This document shows, one piece after another, positions 42,276 through 51,373 of a stretch of 64,000 bases of DNA (the first letter of the stretch is position 1; the number at the start of each line of letters is the position of its first letter). The DNA is from Fibrella forsythiae (lineage in GTDB: Bacteria; Bacteroidota; Bacteroidia; Cytophagales; Spirosomataceae), in NCBI RefSeq assembly GCF_017353175.1, contig NZ_JAFMYW010000005.1, forward strand, positions 310,001 through 374,000, read 5' to 3'. The notes beneath the pieces were generated by a model that worked only from the letters and a program-made list of their open reading frames with translations, was not told where the DNA came from and searched no databases. Position numbers and translations under genes: made by a program.

Positions 42276-42719
42276 TTAGAATTTAATTTCTTTCGGTTGC
42301 TGCGCCGCGTGGGGGTGGCTGTCACCCGTGTACACGTACAGATTGGTGAATAAACGACGGCCCAGACGGTTTTTGGGCAACATACCACGAATGGCATGCT
42401 CGAGCACACGCTCAGGGTGTTTCTCCAGCCATAGACGCGGCGAAGCAAAACGCTGACCACCGGGATAACCCGTGTGACGAACGTATACTTTGTCGGACAT
42501 TTTACGGCCGGTGAAACGGATTTTTTCGGCGTTGATGATGATGACATTGTCACCGGTATCAACGTGGGGAGTGAAGTTGGGCTTGTGTTTGCCACGAATG
42601 CGGGCCGCGATCTGGCTTGCCAGACGACCTACAACGGCATCCTTCGCGTCAACGACGATCCACTCCTTGTTTGCGGTCCCTTTATTGGCCGAAACAGTTT
42701 TGTAGCTTAACGTATCCAC
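42276..42719 (-). CDS. rplM: 50S ribosomal protein L13
   Basis: L13, 147 residues. The frame opens with GTG at 42719; no in-frame ATG lies near the expected start. Motifs are [55 protein letters not shown] and the [20 protein letters not shown] segment. It is the first gene of the operon with rpsI, rpsB and tsf and has a good promoter upstream. Confidence 0.96.
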   Translation of the reverse strand: MDTLSYKTVSANKGTANKEWIVVDAKDAVVGRLASQIAARIRGKHKPNFTPHVDTGDNVIIINAEKIRFTGRKMSDKVYVRHTGYPGGQRFASPRLWLEKHPERVLEHAIRGMLPKNRLGRRLFTNLYVYTGDSHPHAAQQPKEIKF

Positions 42720-42794
42720 TGGATTGTGAGCGGTATTTATTGATTAACAGACGATTGCACAGAGCAAAAAGATTCCCGCCCTAAAACGGGAGTG

Positions 42795-42826
42795 CAAATG
42801 TACGGTGTATTTAGCTGAATAGCAAG
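42795..42826 (-). promoter_or_regulatory. Promoter of the rplM-rpsI-rpsB-tsf operon
   Basis: The minus strand reads CTTG (42826-42823), 20 bases, then TACATTTG (42802-42795), an exact Bacteroidota -7 element. The leader of about 70 bases contains a small stem (TCCCG/CGGGA, 42774-42791) followed by five T, which could attenuate transcription. Confidence 0.7.
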
Positions 42827-42919
42827 GGTTAAGCCGTCTGTTACTCAGCAAATAAGCCGATTCGTCAGTAGATCGATAAATTGAAGGAATAGTGGCTCAA
42901 CAAGCAGTGGGCCGATGGT

Positions 42920-43546
42920 TTACGCAAAAACCGTTTTCCGGTAGATATCCGACATGGGTAACGCTAACGTACCCAGCCGAACGGTCGATTCAAGCGTTCG
43001 GTAATCGTGATTGAGCCACTCGTCGGGTACGTTAGTGCGGGAATAAACGGACACGAAGGATTGTAGCTGGTCGATGAACACGATGTGTTGCAGGGACGGA
43101 ATCAGCTTGTAATAATTCATTTTTTCGCCCTGATCGAACTTGCGCGTGCTTTTCGAGAGTACTTCAACTACGATTAACGGATTCTCGATGCGCATCGTTG
43201 ACGGTTTGCCGCCGGGAGTATTGCCGTACTGTATAGGCTCTTTCACAACAGAAATGTCTGCGTTGAAATCGCCCTGATGATTCGAAATGACGATCTTCAC
43301 ATTACTGCTCAGCACACTATAAGACGTTTCCAACTGATCAAAATAAGTCATTAGTAAGGCACCGATGCGAATAATAAGCTTTTCATGATCGGCCGATGCC
43401 TGACTCATAATAATCTCGTCGTTTAAGAATTGAACGGTGTAGGGTACGTTATCAATTACGTCGAGATACTCTCCCCAGGTAGCTGGCAAACGCAGCAACT
43501 CATCGTCTTCCAGCGAATCCGGGATTTTCAGGGTAGTAGCTTGCAT
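42920..43546 (-). CDS. Uma2 family (DUF820) putative endonuclease
   Basis: The ATG at 43546 gives 208 residues of the Uma2 family, a PD-(D/E)XK nuclease-fold group that is widespread in genomes of cyanobacteria and Bacteroidota. Seen are SLEDDELLRLPATWGEYLDV, the Asp of FNADISVVKEP, and the core PLIVVEVLSKSTRKFDQGEK with Glu and Lys where the active site falls. The target is unknown. It is the last gene of the TetR-controlled group, after the reductase. Confidence 0.8.
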   Translation of the reverse strand: MQATTLKIPDSLEDDELLRLPATWGEYLDVIDNVPYTVQFLNDEIIMSQASADHEKLIIRIGALLMTYFDQLETSYSVLSSNVKIVISNHQGDFNADISVVKEPIQYGNTPGGKPSTMRIENPLIVVEVLSKSTRKFDQGEKMNYYKLIPSLQHIVFIDQLQSFVSVYSRTNVPDEWLNHDYRTLESTVRLGTLALPMSDIYRKTVFA

Positions 43547-43593
43547 CGGCAGGTCAGTATGGTCACACAATATACTGAGAAGAACCAGGGTAG

Positions 43594-44595
43594 TCAACGT
43601 ACCTGCACAACGACTTTACCTTTGGCCCGGCCACTCTCCACGTATGCCAGTGCCTCCTTCGTTGCTTCGAATGGGAAAACCTGATCGATAACCGGCCGGA
43701 TGGCCCCCGAACTGATTAACGAGGTGATTTTGGCCAGTTGACTTCCGCTCGCTTTCATAAACAGAAACGAATACGCTACTCCCCGGCGTTTCGCTTTTTG
43801 GCGAATCGTATAGCTTAACGCATACATGACCAGCCGAACGAACCACGGTGCGCCCAGCTCTCGGGCAAATGCCGGGTCGGGCGGACCAGAGATCGAGATA
43901 AGCTTTCCGCCTGGTTTCAGAACGCGCAACGATTTTTCGAGTGTTTCTCCGTCCAGACTGTTCAGTACCACATCATAATCGCGCAAGATTGTGTCAAATG
44001 TGTCTTTCTTGTAGTCAATCACCACGTCGGCTCCCAGGCTTTTTACCAGGTCCACATTAGCCGTGCTCGTTGTGGTAGCAACAAAGGCGCCAAGGTGTTT
44101 TGCCAGTTGAATGGCGATGGTTCCGACGCCGCCGGAACCCGCATGGATCAGCACTTTTTGCCCTTTTTGTAGATTGGCGCGCTCAACAAGGGCTTGCCAG
44201 GCAGTTAGCCCAACCAGCGGAATAGAGGCCGCTTCGACCATCGTGATCGTTGTTGGCTTGGTGGCTACGTCGCGCTCGTTCATCGAAATGAATTCGGCGA
44301 ACGTACCTATCCGGTTTTTGTCGGGTCGGGCATAGACCTCGTCGCCGGGTTTGAAATGCTTCACCTGAGCACCAACCCTGACGACTACGCCTGCTACATC
44401 GTTGCCGAGGATGAGCGGCAGTTTATAGGGCAAAATAAGTTTAAACTCGCCGTCCCTGATTTTCGAGTCGAGCAGGTTGACGCTAGTCGCATGAACCTGA
44501 ACCAGTACGTCGTTCTCCTGAAGCGTTGGCTCGGGCATATCGCCGTAGTGTAGACCTTCCTTGCTTTTATATCGATCAACAATGAATGCGTTCAT
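43594..44595 (-). CDS. Medium-chain (MDR) NAD(P)-dependent quinone/enone oxidoreductase
   Basis: A 333-residue MDR-superfamily reductase. The catalytic-domain start has DVLVQVHATSVNLLDSKIRD and ILGNDVAGVVVRVG; the nucleotide site is KVLIHAGSGGVGTIAIQLAK. Typical zinc-binding cysteines are absent, so it is of the quinone or enone reductase type rather than a zinc alcohol dehydrogenase. It may detoxify reactive carbonyl or quinone compounds. It lies 5 bases after the SDR gene. Confidence 0.88.
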   Translation of the reverse strand: MNAFIVDRYKSKEGLHYGDMPEPTLQENDVLVQVHATSVNLLDSKIRDGEFKLILPYKLPLILGNDVAGVVVRVGAQVKHFKPGDEVYARPDKNRIGTFAEFISMNERDVATKPTTITMVEAASIPLVGLTAWQALVERANLQKGQKVLIHAGSGGVGTIAIQLAKHLGAFVATTTSTANVDLVKSLGADVVIDYKKDTFDTILRDYDVVLNSLDGETLEKSLRVLKPGGKLISISGPPDPAFARELGAPWFVRLVMYALSYTIRQKAKRRGVAYSFLFMKASGSQLAKITSLISSGAIRPVIDQVFPFEATKEALAYVESGRAKGKVVVQVR

Positions 44596-44600
44596 CAGGG

Positions 44601-45344
44601 TCAGGCTGTTAATAATGACTGCGCCTTTTTAGGCATGAAGCGATGGAGATAATAAAGCACATTTGCCTGTCCGGGACGTACCTCAAACTGCCCTTTTTCA
44701 AGTGCCTTGATCAGATCCTGGATAACGACGCTCGGCGGCAGCTTGCCGCTGATATCAAAGGCGTCGGCCATAGGTGTGTCGACAACCGGCGGCATCAGTT
44801 CAAATACATTGATCTTGCTACCCACCTTTTTCAGTTCAAGCCGTAGCGCAATCGTATAGGCGTGCAACGCTGACTTAGACGCCGAATAGGTGGGCGACAC
44901 GGGCGCCGGTACGTAAGCCAACACAGAGCTGGTATTGATGATGATGGGCGAAGCGCTTTTTTCCAAATGAGGAATGAAGCGTTCGTTCAGCCGAACCACA
45001 GACAGGTAATTGATCATGATCTCTTGCATAGCCGCCTCATAGATGTTGCTGGCTCCGTTTCCGATCACACTGGTGTTTACACTTACGCCCGCATTATTGA
45101 AGAGGATATCAATTCCACCTTCAGCAACGACTTGTGCCACAAGCCTGTCTACGTCGGCCTGATCAGAGACATCGCAGACTATAGTGTGGATCGACGGGTA
45201 CTGCTGCTGTACCTCAGCTAGCTTGGATGCATTCCTGCCGCATACGTAGAGAATCGCGCCTGCCTGGTAAAACTGCTTTACCGCTTCCAGACCAATGCCT
45301 GAACCACCCCCGGTGATTAAGACTCGTTTGCCGTTTAAAATCAT
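44601..45344 (-). CDS. Short-chain dehydrogenase/reductase (SDR)
   Basis: A 247-residue classical SDR. The cofactor motif is VLITGGGSGIGLEAVKQF, NNAGVSVNTSVIG follows, and the active site is SPTYSASKSALHAYTIALRL (Tyr and Lys four apart). It resembles the DltE-like branch (the ILFNNAGV and PPVVDTPMADAF regions). The substrate is unknown. It opens the SDR-MDR-Uma2 group and is preceded by a partial copy of the TetR palindrome. Confidence 0.9.
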   Translation of the reverse strand: MILNGKRVLITGGGSGIGLEAVKQFYQAGAILYVCGRNASKLAEVQQQYPSIHTIVCDVSDQADVDRLVAQVVAEGGIDILFNNAGVSVNTSVIGNGASNIYEAAMQEIMINYLSVVRLNERFIPHLEKSASPIIINTSSVLAYVPAPVSPTYSASKSALHAYTIALRLELKKVGSKINVFELMPPVVDTPMADAFDISGKLPPSVVIQDLIKALEKGQFEVRPGQANVLYYLHRFMPKKAQSLLTA

Positions 45345-45381
45345 GATGATATCTGGTTGAAAATGAAAGATGAAACTCGTG

Positions 45382-45403
45382 AAATAGACTAAAAGGTATA
45401 TTT
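45382..45403. promoter_or_regulatory. Partial TetR-type operator upstream of the SDR gene
   Basis: AAATAGACT-AAAA-GGTATATTT: the left half equals the perfect operator at 46083, and the right half differs at three positions. It lies 37 bases upstream of the SDR start. On the minus strand it overlaps a TACCTTTT sequence that resembles a -7 element. Confidence 0.6.
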
Positions 45404-45441
45404 ATGGGTATATTGAACCCAGATAATAGACCGCTGATTGA

Positions 45442-45481
45442 TTTTACCAAAAATAGACTAAAAAGTCTATTTTTGGTAAAA
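45442..45481. promoter_or_regulatory. Perfect 18-bp palindrome, TetR-type operator and terminator after tetR
   Basis: The arms 45442-45459 and 45464-45481 are exact complements around AAAA. Their inner part is AATAGACT/AGTCTATT, identical to the operator before tetR. It starts 4 bases after the tetR stop and also forms a stable hairpin, so it may both terminate tetR and bind the repressor. Confidence 0.75.
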
Positions 45482-45485
45482 AAAA

Positions 45486-46076
45486 TTAAGTTGAGTAGCT
45501 CTCCAGTTCTGCTTTCAGGCTTTTGATAAGTCCCTGCATTGGTTTCGCGGTGTTCATGGCTCGGCACATGACAACGCCACCCTCTACAGCAGCCACCACC
45601 TTGAAGGCATACATAGCCGGATCAAGTTTAGAAGAGAGTTCACCAGCATCAATGCCTTGCTGCAGAATGGACACAAACAATTCCTGTCCCTTACGAAGCA
45701 CACCAGCTACTTTTTCCCGAATAGCCGGATAGTGATCATCGGCCTCTACCGCTGTATTAAAAATAGGGCAACCGCCCCGGATGTAGGTATTGAGTGGGTC
45801 TTTGTAGAAATCGAGAAAGGCAAACACTTTGGCTTTAGCGGTATGGCCCTGACTAACGGTAGTAAGCAGTTTCTCGCTGATCTTGGTCAATAATAACTCA
45901 ACGACCTGCCCCGATAGATCGTCCTTGCTTTCGAAATGACCGTAGAGACAGCCCTTAGTCAGTTTAGTGGCGGCCAAGACATCGTCTATGTTCACGCCCG
46001 CTATACCTCTCTCGTTGAAAAGGGGAGCAGCCGTTTCCAGTATAAACTGTTTGGTTCGTTGTGCCTTCGTAAGCAT
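45486..46076 (-). CDS. TetR/AcrR family repressor
   Basis: A 196-residue TetR regulator. The DNA-binding helix-turn-helix is at the N-terminus (FILETAAPLFNERGIAGVNI, DDVLAATKLTKGCLYGHFES); the C-terminal ligand domain is divergent, as usual (SILQQGIDAGELSSKLDPAM). It follows its own operator and promoter and precedes, in the same direction, the SDR, reductase and Uma2 genes, each flanked by palindromes with the sequence AATAGACT-N4-AGTCTATT. It very likely represses itself and this group. The inducer is unknown; a quinone or enone is plausible given the genes. Confidence 0.92.
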   Translation of the reverse strand: MLTKAQRTKQFILETAAPLFNERGIAGVNIDDVLAATKLTKGCLYGHFESKDDLSGQVVELLLTKISEKLLTTVSQGHTAKAKVFAFLDFYKDPLNTYIRGGCPIFNTAVEADDHYPAIREKVAGVLRKGQELFVSILQQGIDAGELSSKLDPAMYAFKVVAAVEGGVVMCRAMNTAKPMQGLIKSLKAELESYST

Positions 46077-46080
46077 GGGA

Positions 46081-46106
46081 CAAAAATAGACTAAAAAGTC
46101 TATTTT
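46081..46106 (-). promoter_or_regulatory. tetR promoter and operator
   Basis: AAAATAGACT (46083-46092) and AGTCTATTTT (46097-46106) form a perfect 10-bp inverted repeat around AAAA. The minus strand -7 element TATTTTTG (46088-46081) overlaps one arm, so bound repressor would block the polymerase. The TSS would lie only a few bases before the tetR ATG at 46076. Confidence 0.75.
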
Positions 46107-46131
46107 ATCGAAAGCACGTCAAAATTATTTT

Positions 46132-47589
46132 TTACGCCAGTAACGGCTTAATCACTTTGCCATGCACGTCAGTCAATCGGTAGCGTCGACCCTGGTGTTT
46201 AAAGGTTAGCTTCTCGTGGTCGACGCCCATCAGGTGCATGATCGTGGCCTGAAAATCGTGGATGTGAACGGGATCTTTCGCCACGTTATAACCAAAATCA
46301 TCCGTTTCACCGTAGACTAACCCCTTTTTCACACCAGCGCCCGCCATCCAGATGGTGTAGGCGCGCGGGTGGTGATCGCGTCCGTAGTTGTCGCGGGTAA
46401 GTTTGCCCTGCGAGTAGGGACCCCGGCCAAATTCGCCGCCCCAGATTACGAGCGTATCATCGAGCAGTCCCCGCTGACGAAGGTCATTGACCAGCGCCGC
46501 CGAGGCCTGATCAACACTCTTGGTTTGAATCTGAATGTCGTTCGGCAGGTTGCCGTGCTGGTCCCAGCCTTGATGGTAGAGCTGTACGAACTTCACGTCT
46601 TTTTCGATCAGCTTGCGGGCCAGCAGGCAGTTGGCGGCGAACGTACCTGGCTTACGGCTCTCGGGACCGTACATGTCGAAAATGTAGTTGGGCTCTTTAT
46701 CGATGTTCAGCGTTTCGGGGACAGATGCCTGCATACGGTAGGCCATTTCATACTGCTGCATCCGGTTGTTAATCTCGGGGTCGAGCACGTACTTGCTTTG
46801 CTCGGCGTGCAGCTTGGTCAGGTAGTCGAGCATGCGGCGGCGGCTGGTGCGGTCGATACCCGGCGGGTTGTTGAGGTAGAATACGGGGTCGGGACCAGAC
46901 CGGAACACCACGCCCTGATGCACCGAAGGCAGGAACCCGTTGCTCCACAGCTTGGCATACAGTGGTTGGTCGCCGCCCCGGCCTTTCGAGAGCAAGACCA
47001 CAAACGAAGGCATGTTCTGATTGTCGGAGCCCAGGCCGTAGCTTACCCACGAACCGAAACTTGGCCGCCCGCCCTGCTGACTGCCCGTCTGAATAAACGT
47101 AATAGCCGGGTCGTGGTTGATGGCATCGGTATTAAGCGTTCGGATGAATGTCGCGTCACCGGCAATCTTCGCAATGTTTGGTAACAGCTCGCTGACCCAC
47201 ATTTGCCCCGGTCCGTGTTGCGCAAATTTAAACTTGGAGGCTGCCAGCGGAAATTTGCTTTGGCCCGCGCTCATACCCGTAAGCCGTTGTCCGTTCCGCA
47301 CTGAGGCGGGCAGGTCTTGCCCCCACATGGTCTCCAGTTTTGGCTTATAATCAAACAAATCTAACTGCGACGGAGCACCGCTCTGAAACAGGTAGATCAC
47401 CCGCTTCACTTTGGGTGGAAAATGCGGTTTCCCTAGCGCAGGGACGTCACCCGCCTTTGGCCCATTACCAGCAAAAAGCTGGCCCGGATTCAGCAGGGAA
47501 GCCAATGCCAACGTACCCAGCCCAGCGCCGGTCTGCCCCAGAAAATTCCGGCGGCTAAGGGTGTCATGTATTTCGTCCTGAATGTCCAT
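46132..47589 (-). CDS. DUF1501 protein with Tat signal
   Basis: A 485-residue DUF1501 protein, a family in the alkaline-phosphatase-like superfamily. It starts with a twin-arginine signal (LSRRNFLGQTGAGLGTLALA), so it is exported folded. Family features include FLFQSGAPSQLDLFDYKP-type sequence near residue 66, FGRGPYSQGKLTRDNYGRDH and HPRAYTIWMAGAGVKKG, with Asp and His residues that would bind metal. DUF1501 genes usually pair with DUF1549/DUF1553 genes, as here (47702-51202). The substrate is unknown; polysaccharide-related surface chemistry is often suspected. Confidence 0.9.
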   Translation of the reverse strand: MDIQDEIHDTLSRRNFLGQTGAGLGTLALASLLNPGQLFAGNGPKAGDVPALGKPHFPPKVKRVIYLFQSGAPSQLDLFDYKPKLETMWGQDLPASVRNGQRLTGMSAGQSKFPLAASKFKFAQHGPGQMWVSELLPNIAKIAGDATFIRTLNTDAINHDPAITFIQTGSQQGGRPSFGSWVSYGLGSDNQNMPSFVVLLSKGRGGDQPLYAKLWSNGFLPSVHQGVVFRSGPDPVFYLNNPPGIDRTSRRRMLDYLTKLHAEQSKYVLDPEINNRMQQYEMAYRMQASVPETLNIDKEPNYIFDMYGPESRKPGTFAANCLLARKLIEKDVKFVQLYHQGWDQHGNLPNDIQIQTKSVDQASAALVNDLRQRGLLDDTLVIWGGEFGRGPYSQGKLTRDNYGRDHHPRAYTIWMAGAGVKKGLVYGETDDFGYNVAKDPVHIHDFQATIMHLMGVDHEKLTFKHQGRRYRLTDVHGKVIKPLLA

Positions 47590-47602
47590 AAGTGGGATTT
47601 CG

Positions 47603-47698
47603 GATGTCGGATTTGGGATATCGGATGTCGGATTGGGCTGCCGCGCGAGTACACATGCGTCAGCCTAATCCGACATCCGATATCTCAAATCCGACATC
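47603..47698. repeat. Long hairpin, 38-bp arms, between DUF1501 and DUF1553 genes
   Basis: Arms 47603-47640 and 47661-47698 pair over 38 bases with two mismatches, both G/A transitions. The stem is a tandem of GGATGTCGGATT and GGATATCGGATG phrases and the 20-base loop contains CCGCGCGAG. It fills the entire 112-base gap. Its stem wording differs from the GGCAGCGCAAC group, but the architecture is the same. Confidence 0.8.
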
Positions 47699-47701
47699 AA
47701 T

Positions 47702-50700
47702 TTATCGTTTCACAATTGCTTCGTCGAAATTCATGATCGTGCTGGCTACAACTGTCCAGGCGGCGAGTTCGGCGGGGTTTTGTTGCTTGTCAACTGGGTA
47801 TTCGCCAACCGCAAGTAACTCCTGTGCCCGCTTAGGGTTTCGCTTGAAATCGGTTAACTCTTCATCGTATAGCTGCTGCATCAACGCGACTTCCTGGGTA
47901 CGTGCCGGGCGGCTGATGACGCGGCGGAAAAAGGCATCAACGATCGCTTTATTCCTATCCGCACTAGCCGATCGGCTGGCAACCCGTTGTGCCATAACGC
48001 GGGCGGCTTCGATGAACTGCGGGTCATTAAGCGTCACGAGTGCCTGGAGTGGCGTGGCTGTTTTCTGACGTTTTACGGTGCACACATGGCGTTCAGCAGC
48101 GTCGAAGTTGAGCATCATAGGTGGTGGCGACGAGCGCTTCCAGACCGTGTACATACTGCGTCGGTACAGGGTGTCGCCGTGGTTCTGATTGTAGACAACG
48201 GCGTTTCGAGTAGCCAGCGCTTCCCAGATACCCGCTGGCTGATAGGGCAGCACGCTTGGGCCACCAAGTTTCTGCGTTAATAACCCGCTGGCGGCGAGTG
48301 CGTTGTCACGTACCTGTTCGGCAGAGAGCCGGTAACTTGGTCCGCGGCTCAGGTACGTATTGTCGAAGTCGACCTCCCGCGCGGCCGGGCTTACCGACGA
48401 CGATTGCCGGTAGGTTGCCGATGTAACAATGAGCCGGTGCATGGCTTTTACATCCCACGGCCTAGCCTCCGCACCAGACTCTTTGTCGCCACCTTCCCGA
48501 AAGCGAACGGCCAGGTAATCGAGCAGTTCGGGGTGGGAGGGGAGCGCCCCCTGGTTGCCGAAGTCATCGGGGTTTTTGGCGAGGCCCTGCCCGAAATATT
48601 GCTGCCAGATCCGGTTCACCATCACCCGGCTGAAGAGCGGATTTTTGTCGCCCGTCAGCCAGTTGGCCAGACCGAGGCGGTTGCGGGGTTGGTCGTTGTC
48701 GAGGGCGGGCAGGAAGTGGGGTGTTTCGGGCGTTACAGCTTCACCGGGGGCATCGTAGGCACCGCGTTTCAGCAGGTACGTTGGTCGGGGCTGACTCATT
48801 TCGCGCATGACCATCACCTGCTTGGCGTCGGTGAGGGTCATGAATTGTTTACCCCGGTACACCATGGCACTATCGAAGGCGGCGTGGTAACCAGCATCCT
48901 GAGTACGTATGTAGTAGGTGTACAGCCCGGCGCGTTGCTCAGGCGTACGGCTATTGGCGGGTGTGCGCAGGGCGGTCGCAAGCGCGTCGGACTTCCCGGC
49001 CAGTCGGGGTAGTTCTAAGGGCGTGAGGCAGCGGTTGTAGATGCGCAGTTCATCCACGGCAAAATCTTTGTAGAAATTGTCGTGCATGCGCCCCACGTAG
49101 AACGGGTGCTGCGCCCAGTGCGACTTCTTCATGCCCCAAACGATACTATGAATCAGGTGATCGTTGACCACCCGCGTAGCCATCGGCTGACCATTCAGGT
49201 ATAACGAAACGCCCTTGGCCTTGCCCATTCCATCGTAGGTAAACGCGACCTGAAACCACTGGTTGGCAGGTACTTTCCTGATCGATTCGATATCGATAGC
49301 GTTGGCGGGCCAAACGTGGCTCATCATCACTTTCAAACGGCCGTCGGCCAGCAAGTCGAGCTGGTAGCCACGCTGCCCGTCCATTGGTCCGGTGGTACGG
49401 CCAACCAGCGTCATGGCGGTGCCGAGTTTGTTCAGTCTGAACCAACTGCTGACTGTAAACGGCTGGTTCTGATCAAAGGCGGCCAGTTCAGACGGCAGCA
49501 CAATAAAACTATCGCCGGGAAGAAAACGGGCGTTGCCGAAACGGCCTGGCACTTGCTTAGGTAGGTTATCGACGTCGCCACCCAGGTAGGCGTGCAGGGT
49601 ATCGTTGGCGGTGTTCAGGAAAATGTTACGCGGATTTTCTTCTACCGATAAGCGGGTTTTGGGCTTGTGTGGTTCCTTCTTCTCTTCAGGCGCTGGCTTG
49701 CCCTTGGCCAATGCTTTAGCTTCGGCCAATTTCCGCTGTTCGTCCTTACGTTTCCGCTCGTCCGACTTCTTTGTTTCATACGCCTTTACATCACCCCGGT
49801 CGCTTTCATCGAAAGTATAGCGAGCCACCAAACCTGTTTCATTTGGCGTAGTGGACCGGCGTTCGGCCTGCGTCAGCCATTGGCCAAACCGGTGTTGGTA
49901 AGCGGTTCGATTTGGGTTTAGCTGCTGGCTTAAGGGCGTTAGTTTTTTGTGAATAAACGCCAGTTGAGCCTGTTCTTCGGCCGAGGTCAGCGTAATGGTT
50001 GGGGCCGCTTCGCCATTGTAGGGAATCTGGCCGCGTTCGTTATTCGAGTTGAAAAAGGCGTACAGCGAGAAGTAATCTTTCTGCGAAATAGGGTCGTATT
50101 TATGGTCGTGGCAGCGGGCACATTCGGTGGTCAGGCCCAGGAACGCTTTGCCAAACGTGGCTACCCGGTCGGCCACATATTCCACACGGTATTCCTCATC
50201 CACAATACCGCCTTCCTGCGATTGCTGGTGGTTTCGATTGAAGGCTGTTGCCAGCAACTGATCGCGGCGGTCGTTCGTGTTGGCCGGTTTGGGGAGTAGA
50301 TCGCCCGCCAGTTGCCAGGTGACGAACCGGTTGAATGGTTGATTTTTGTTGAACGACCGGATAATCCAGTCGCGGTAGGGCCACATCGTGCGGAGGCCAT
50401 CGTCCTGATAGCCGTGCGTATCGGCGTAACGGGCCACGTCGAGCCATTCCACTGCCTGCCGTTCGCCATAATGCGGACTAGCCAGCAGCCGATCCACCAC
50501 TTTTTCGTAGGCATTGGCCGACTTATCGGCCAGAAACGCGTCGATCTCAGCGGGGGTTGGGGGGAGGCCCGTCAGGTCGAGCGTTACCCGGCGAAGTAGC
50601 GTCGTTTTATCGGCTTCGGGGGCGTGCCGGATCTTCTTCTCGTTCAGTTTCGCCAGCACGAACCGGTCAATGTCATTACGTACCCAGGAATCATTTTTGA

Positions 50701-51202
50701 TCTCAGGTACGTCGGGCATGGTCGGAGCCACCAGCGACCAGTGTTCTTTGTATTCAGCTCCCTGTTCAACCCACCGAATCAGCATGGCTTTCTCTTCCGC
50801 GCTCAACGTCAGGTTCGACTTGGGCGTGGGCATCATCTCGTCGGGGTCGGTGCTGGTGATGCGGTGAAATAGCTCGCTGTTGGCCAGATCGCCGGGGACG
50901 ATGGCTTTTTTGCCGCTTTTTTCCAGCGCAGTATAGGCTCCTTCGGGCGTGTCGAGCCGGAGACCAGCCTGTTGCTTGTTTTGATCCGGCCCGTGGCAGG
51001 CAAAACAGCGATCGGATAGAATAGGCTTGATGTGCAGGTTATAATCGACTTTTTCAGGGACGTTCACCTCAGCCGCCACCACGTCGGCAGGCTTAGTCAC
51101 GCTGCCAAACTGGCTACACGATGACCAAATCACACCGCCAAACAAGCCTATTGTCAGCGTGAATACTCCATAATAAATTGACTTAGATGCCCTATGTGCC
51201 AT
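47702..51202 (-). CDS. PSCyt1 / DUF1549 / LamG / DUF1553 surface protein
   Basis: A 1166-residue exported protein. The N-terminus has a hydrophobic segment ending WSSC (Cys29), a possible lipobox. A Planctomycete-type cytochrome motif follows (CFACH, Cys66, Cys69, His70). Then come DUF1549 (EWLDVARYADTHGYQDDG), a LamG-like beta-sandwich in the middle (ARYTFDESDRGD, FTVSSWFRLN, AFTYDGMG) and DUF1553 at the C-terminus (RVMVNRIWQQYFGQGLAKNP, YRLSAEQVRDNALAASGLL). The heme motif suggests electron transfer, the LamG domain carbohydrate binding. It pairs with DUF1501. The architecture is best known in Planctomycetes and also occurs in some Bacteroidota. Confidence 0.88.
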   Translation of the reverse strand: MAHRASKSIYYGVFTLTIGLFGGVIWSSCSQFGSVTKPADVVAAEVNVPEKVDYNLHIKPILSDRCFACHGPDQNKQQAGLRLDTPEGAYTALEKSGKKAIVPGDLANSELFHRITSTDPDEMMPTPKSNLTLSAEEKAMLIRWVEQGAEYKEHWSLVAPTMPDVPEIKNDSWVRNDIDRFVLAKLNEKKIRHAPEADKTTLLRRVTLDLTGLPPTPAEIDAFLADKSANAYEKVVDRLLASPHYGERQAVEWLDVARYADTHGYQDDGLRTMWPYRDWIIRSFNKNQPFNRFVTWQLAGDLLPKPANTNDRRDQLLATAFNRNHQQSQEGGIVDEEYRVEYVADRVATFGKAFLGLTTECARCHDHKYDPISQKDYFSLYAFFNSNNERGQIPYNGEAAPTITLTSAEEQAQLAFIHKKLTPLSQQLNPNRTAYQHRFGQWLTQAERRSTTPNETGLVARYTFDESDRGDVKAYETKKSDERKRKDEQRKLAEAKALAKGKPAPEEKKEPHKPKTRLSVEENPRNIFLNTANDTLHAYLGGDVDNLPKQVPGRFGNARFLPGDSFIVLPSELAAFDQNQPFTVSSWFRLNKLGTAMTLVGRTTGPMDGQRGYQLDLLADGRLKVMMSHVWPANAIDIESIRKVPANQWFQVAFTYDGMGKAKGVSLYLNGQPMATRVVNDHLIHSIVWGMKKSHWAQHPFYVGRMHDNFYKDFAVDELRIYNRCLTPLELPRLAGKSDALATALRTPANSRTPEQRAGLYTYYIRTQDAGYHAAFDSAMVYRGKQFMTLTDAKQVMVMREMSQPRPTYLLKRGAYDAPGEAVTPETPHFLPALDNDQPRNRLGLANWLTGDKNPLFSRVMVNRIWQQYFGQGLAKNPDDFGNQGALPSHPELLDYLAVRFREGGDKESGAEARPWDVKAMHRLIVTSATYRQSSSVSPAAREVDFDNTYLSRGPSYRLSAEQVRDNALAASGLLTQKLGGPSVLPYQPAGIWEALATRNAVVYNQNHGDTLYRRSMYTVWKRSSPPPMMLNFDAAERHVCTVKRQKTATPLQALVTLNDPQFIEAARVMAQRVASRSASADRNKAIVDAFFRRVISRPARTQEVALMQQLYDEELTDFKRNPKRAQELLAVGEYPVDKQQNPAELAAWTVVASTIMNFDEAIVKR

Positions 51203-51373
51203 ACTGATTAGGTAAACTGGCGTTGTAGAAACTCAAATTTACGTTAGAATAATGCAAATTCCTTTTGTCAGTTTACTGATTAGTTAAAGGGATAACGGAC
51301 TGGTTTTTCCCGTTTTATTGACGAAAATTGAGTTTCGGTTACACAAACCGAAACGCACGAAGCCAACGCGTTC

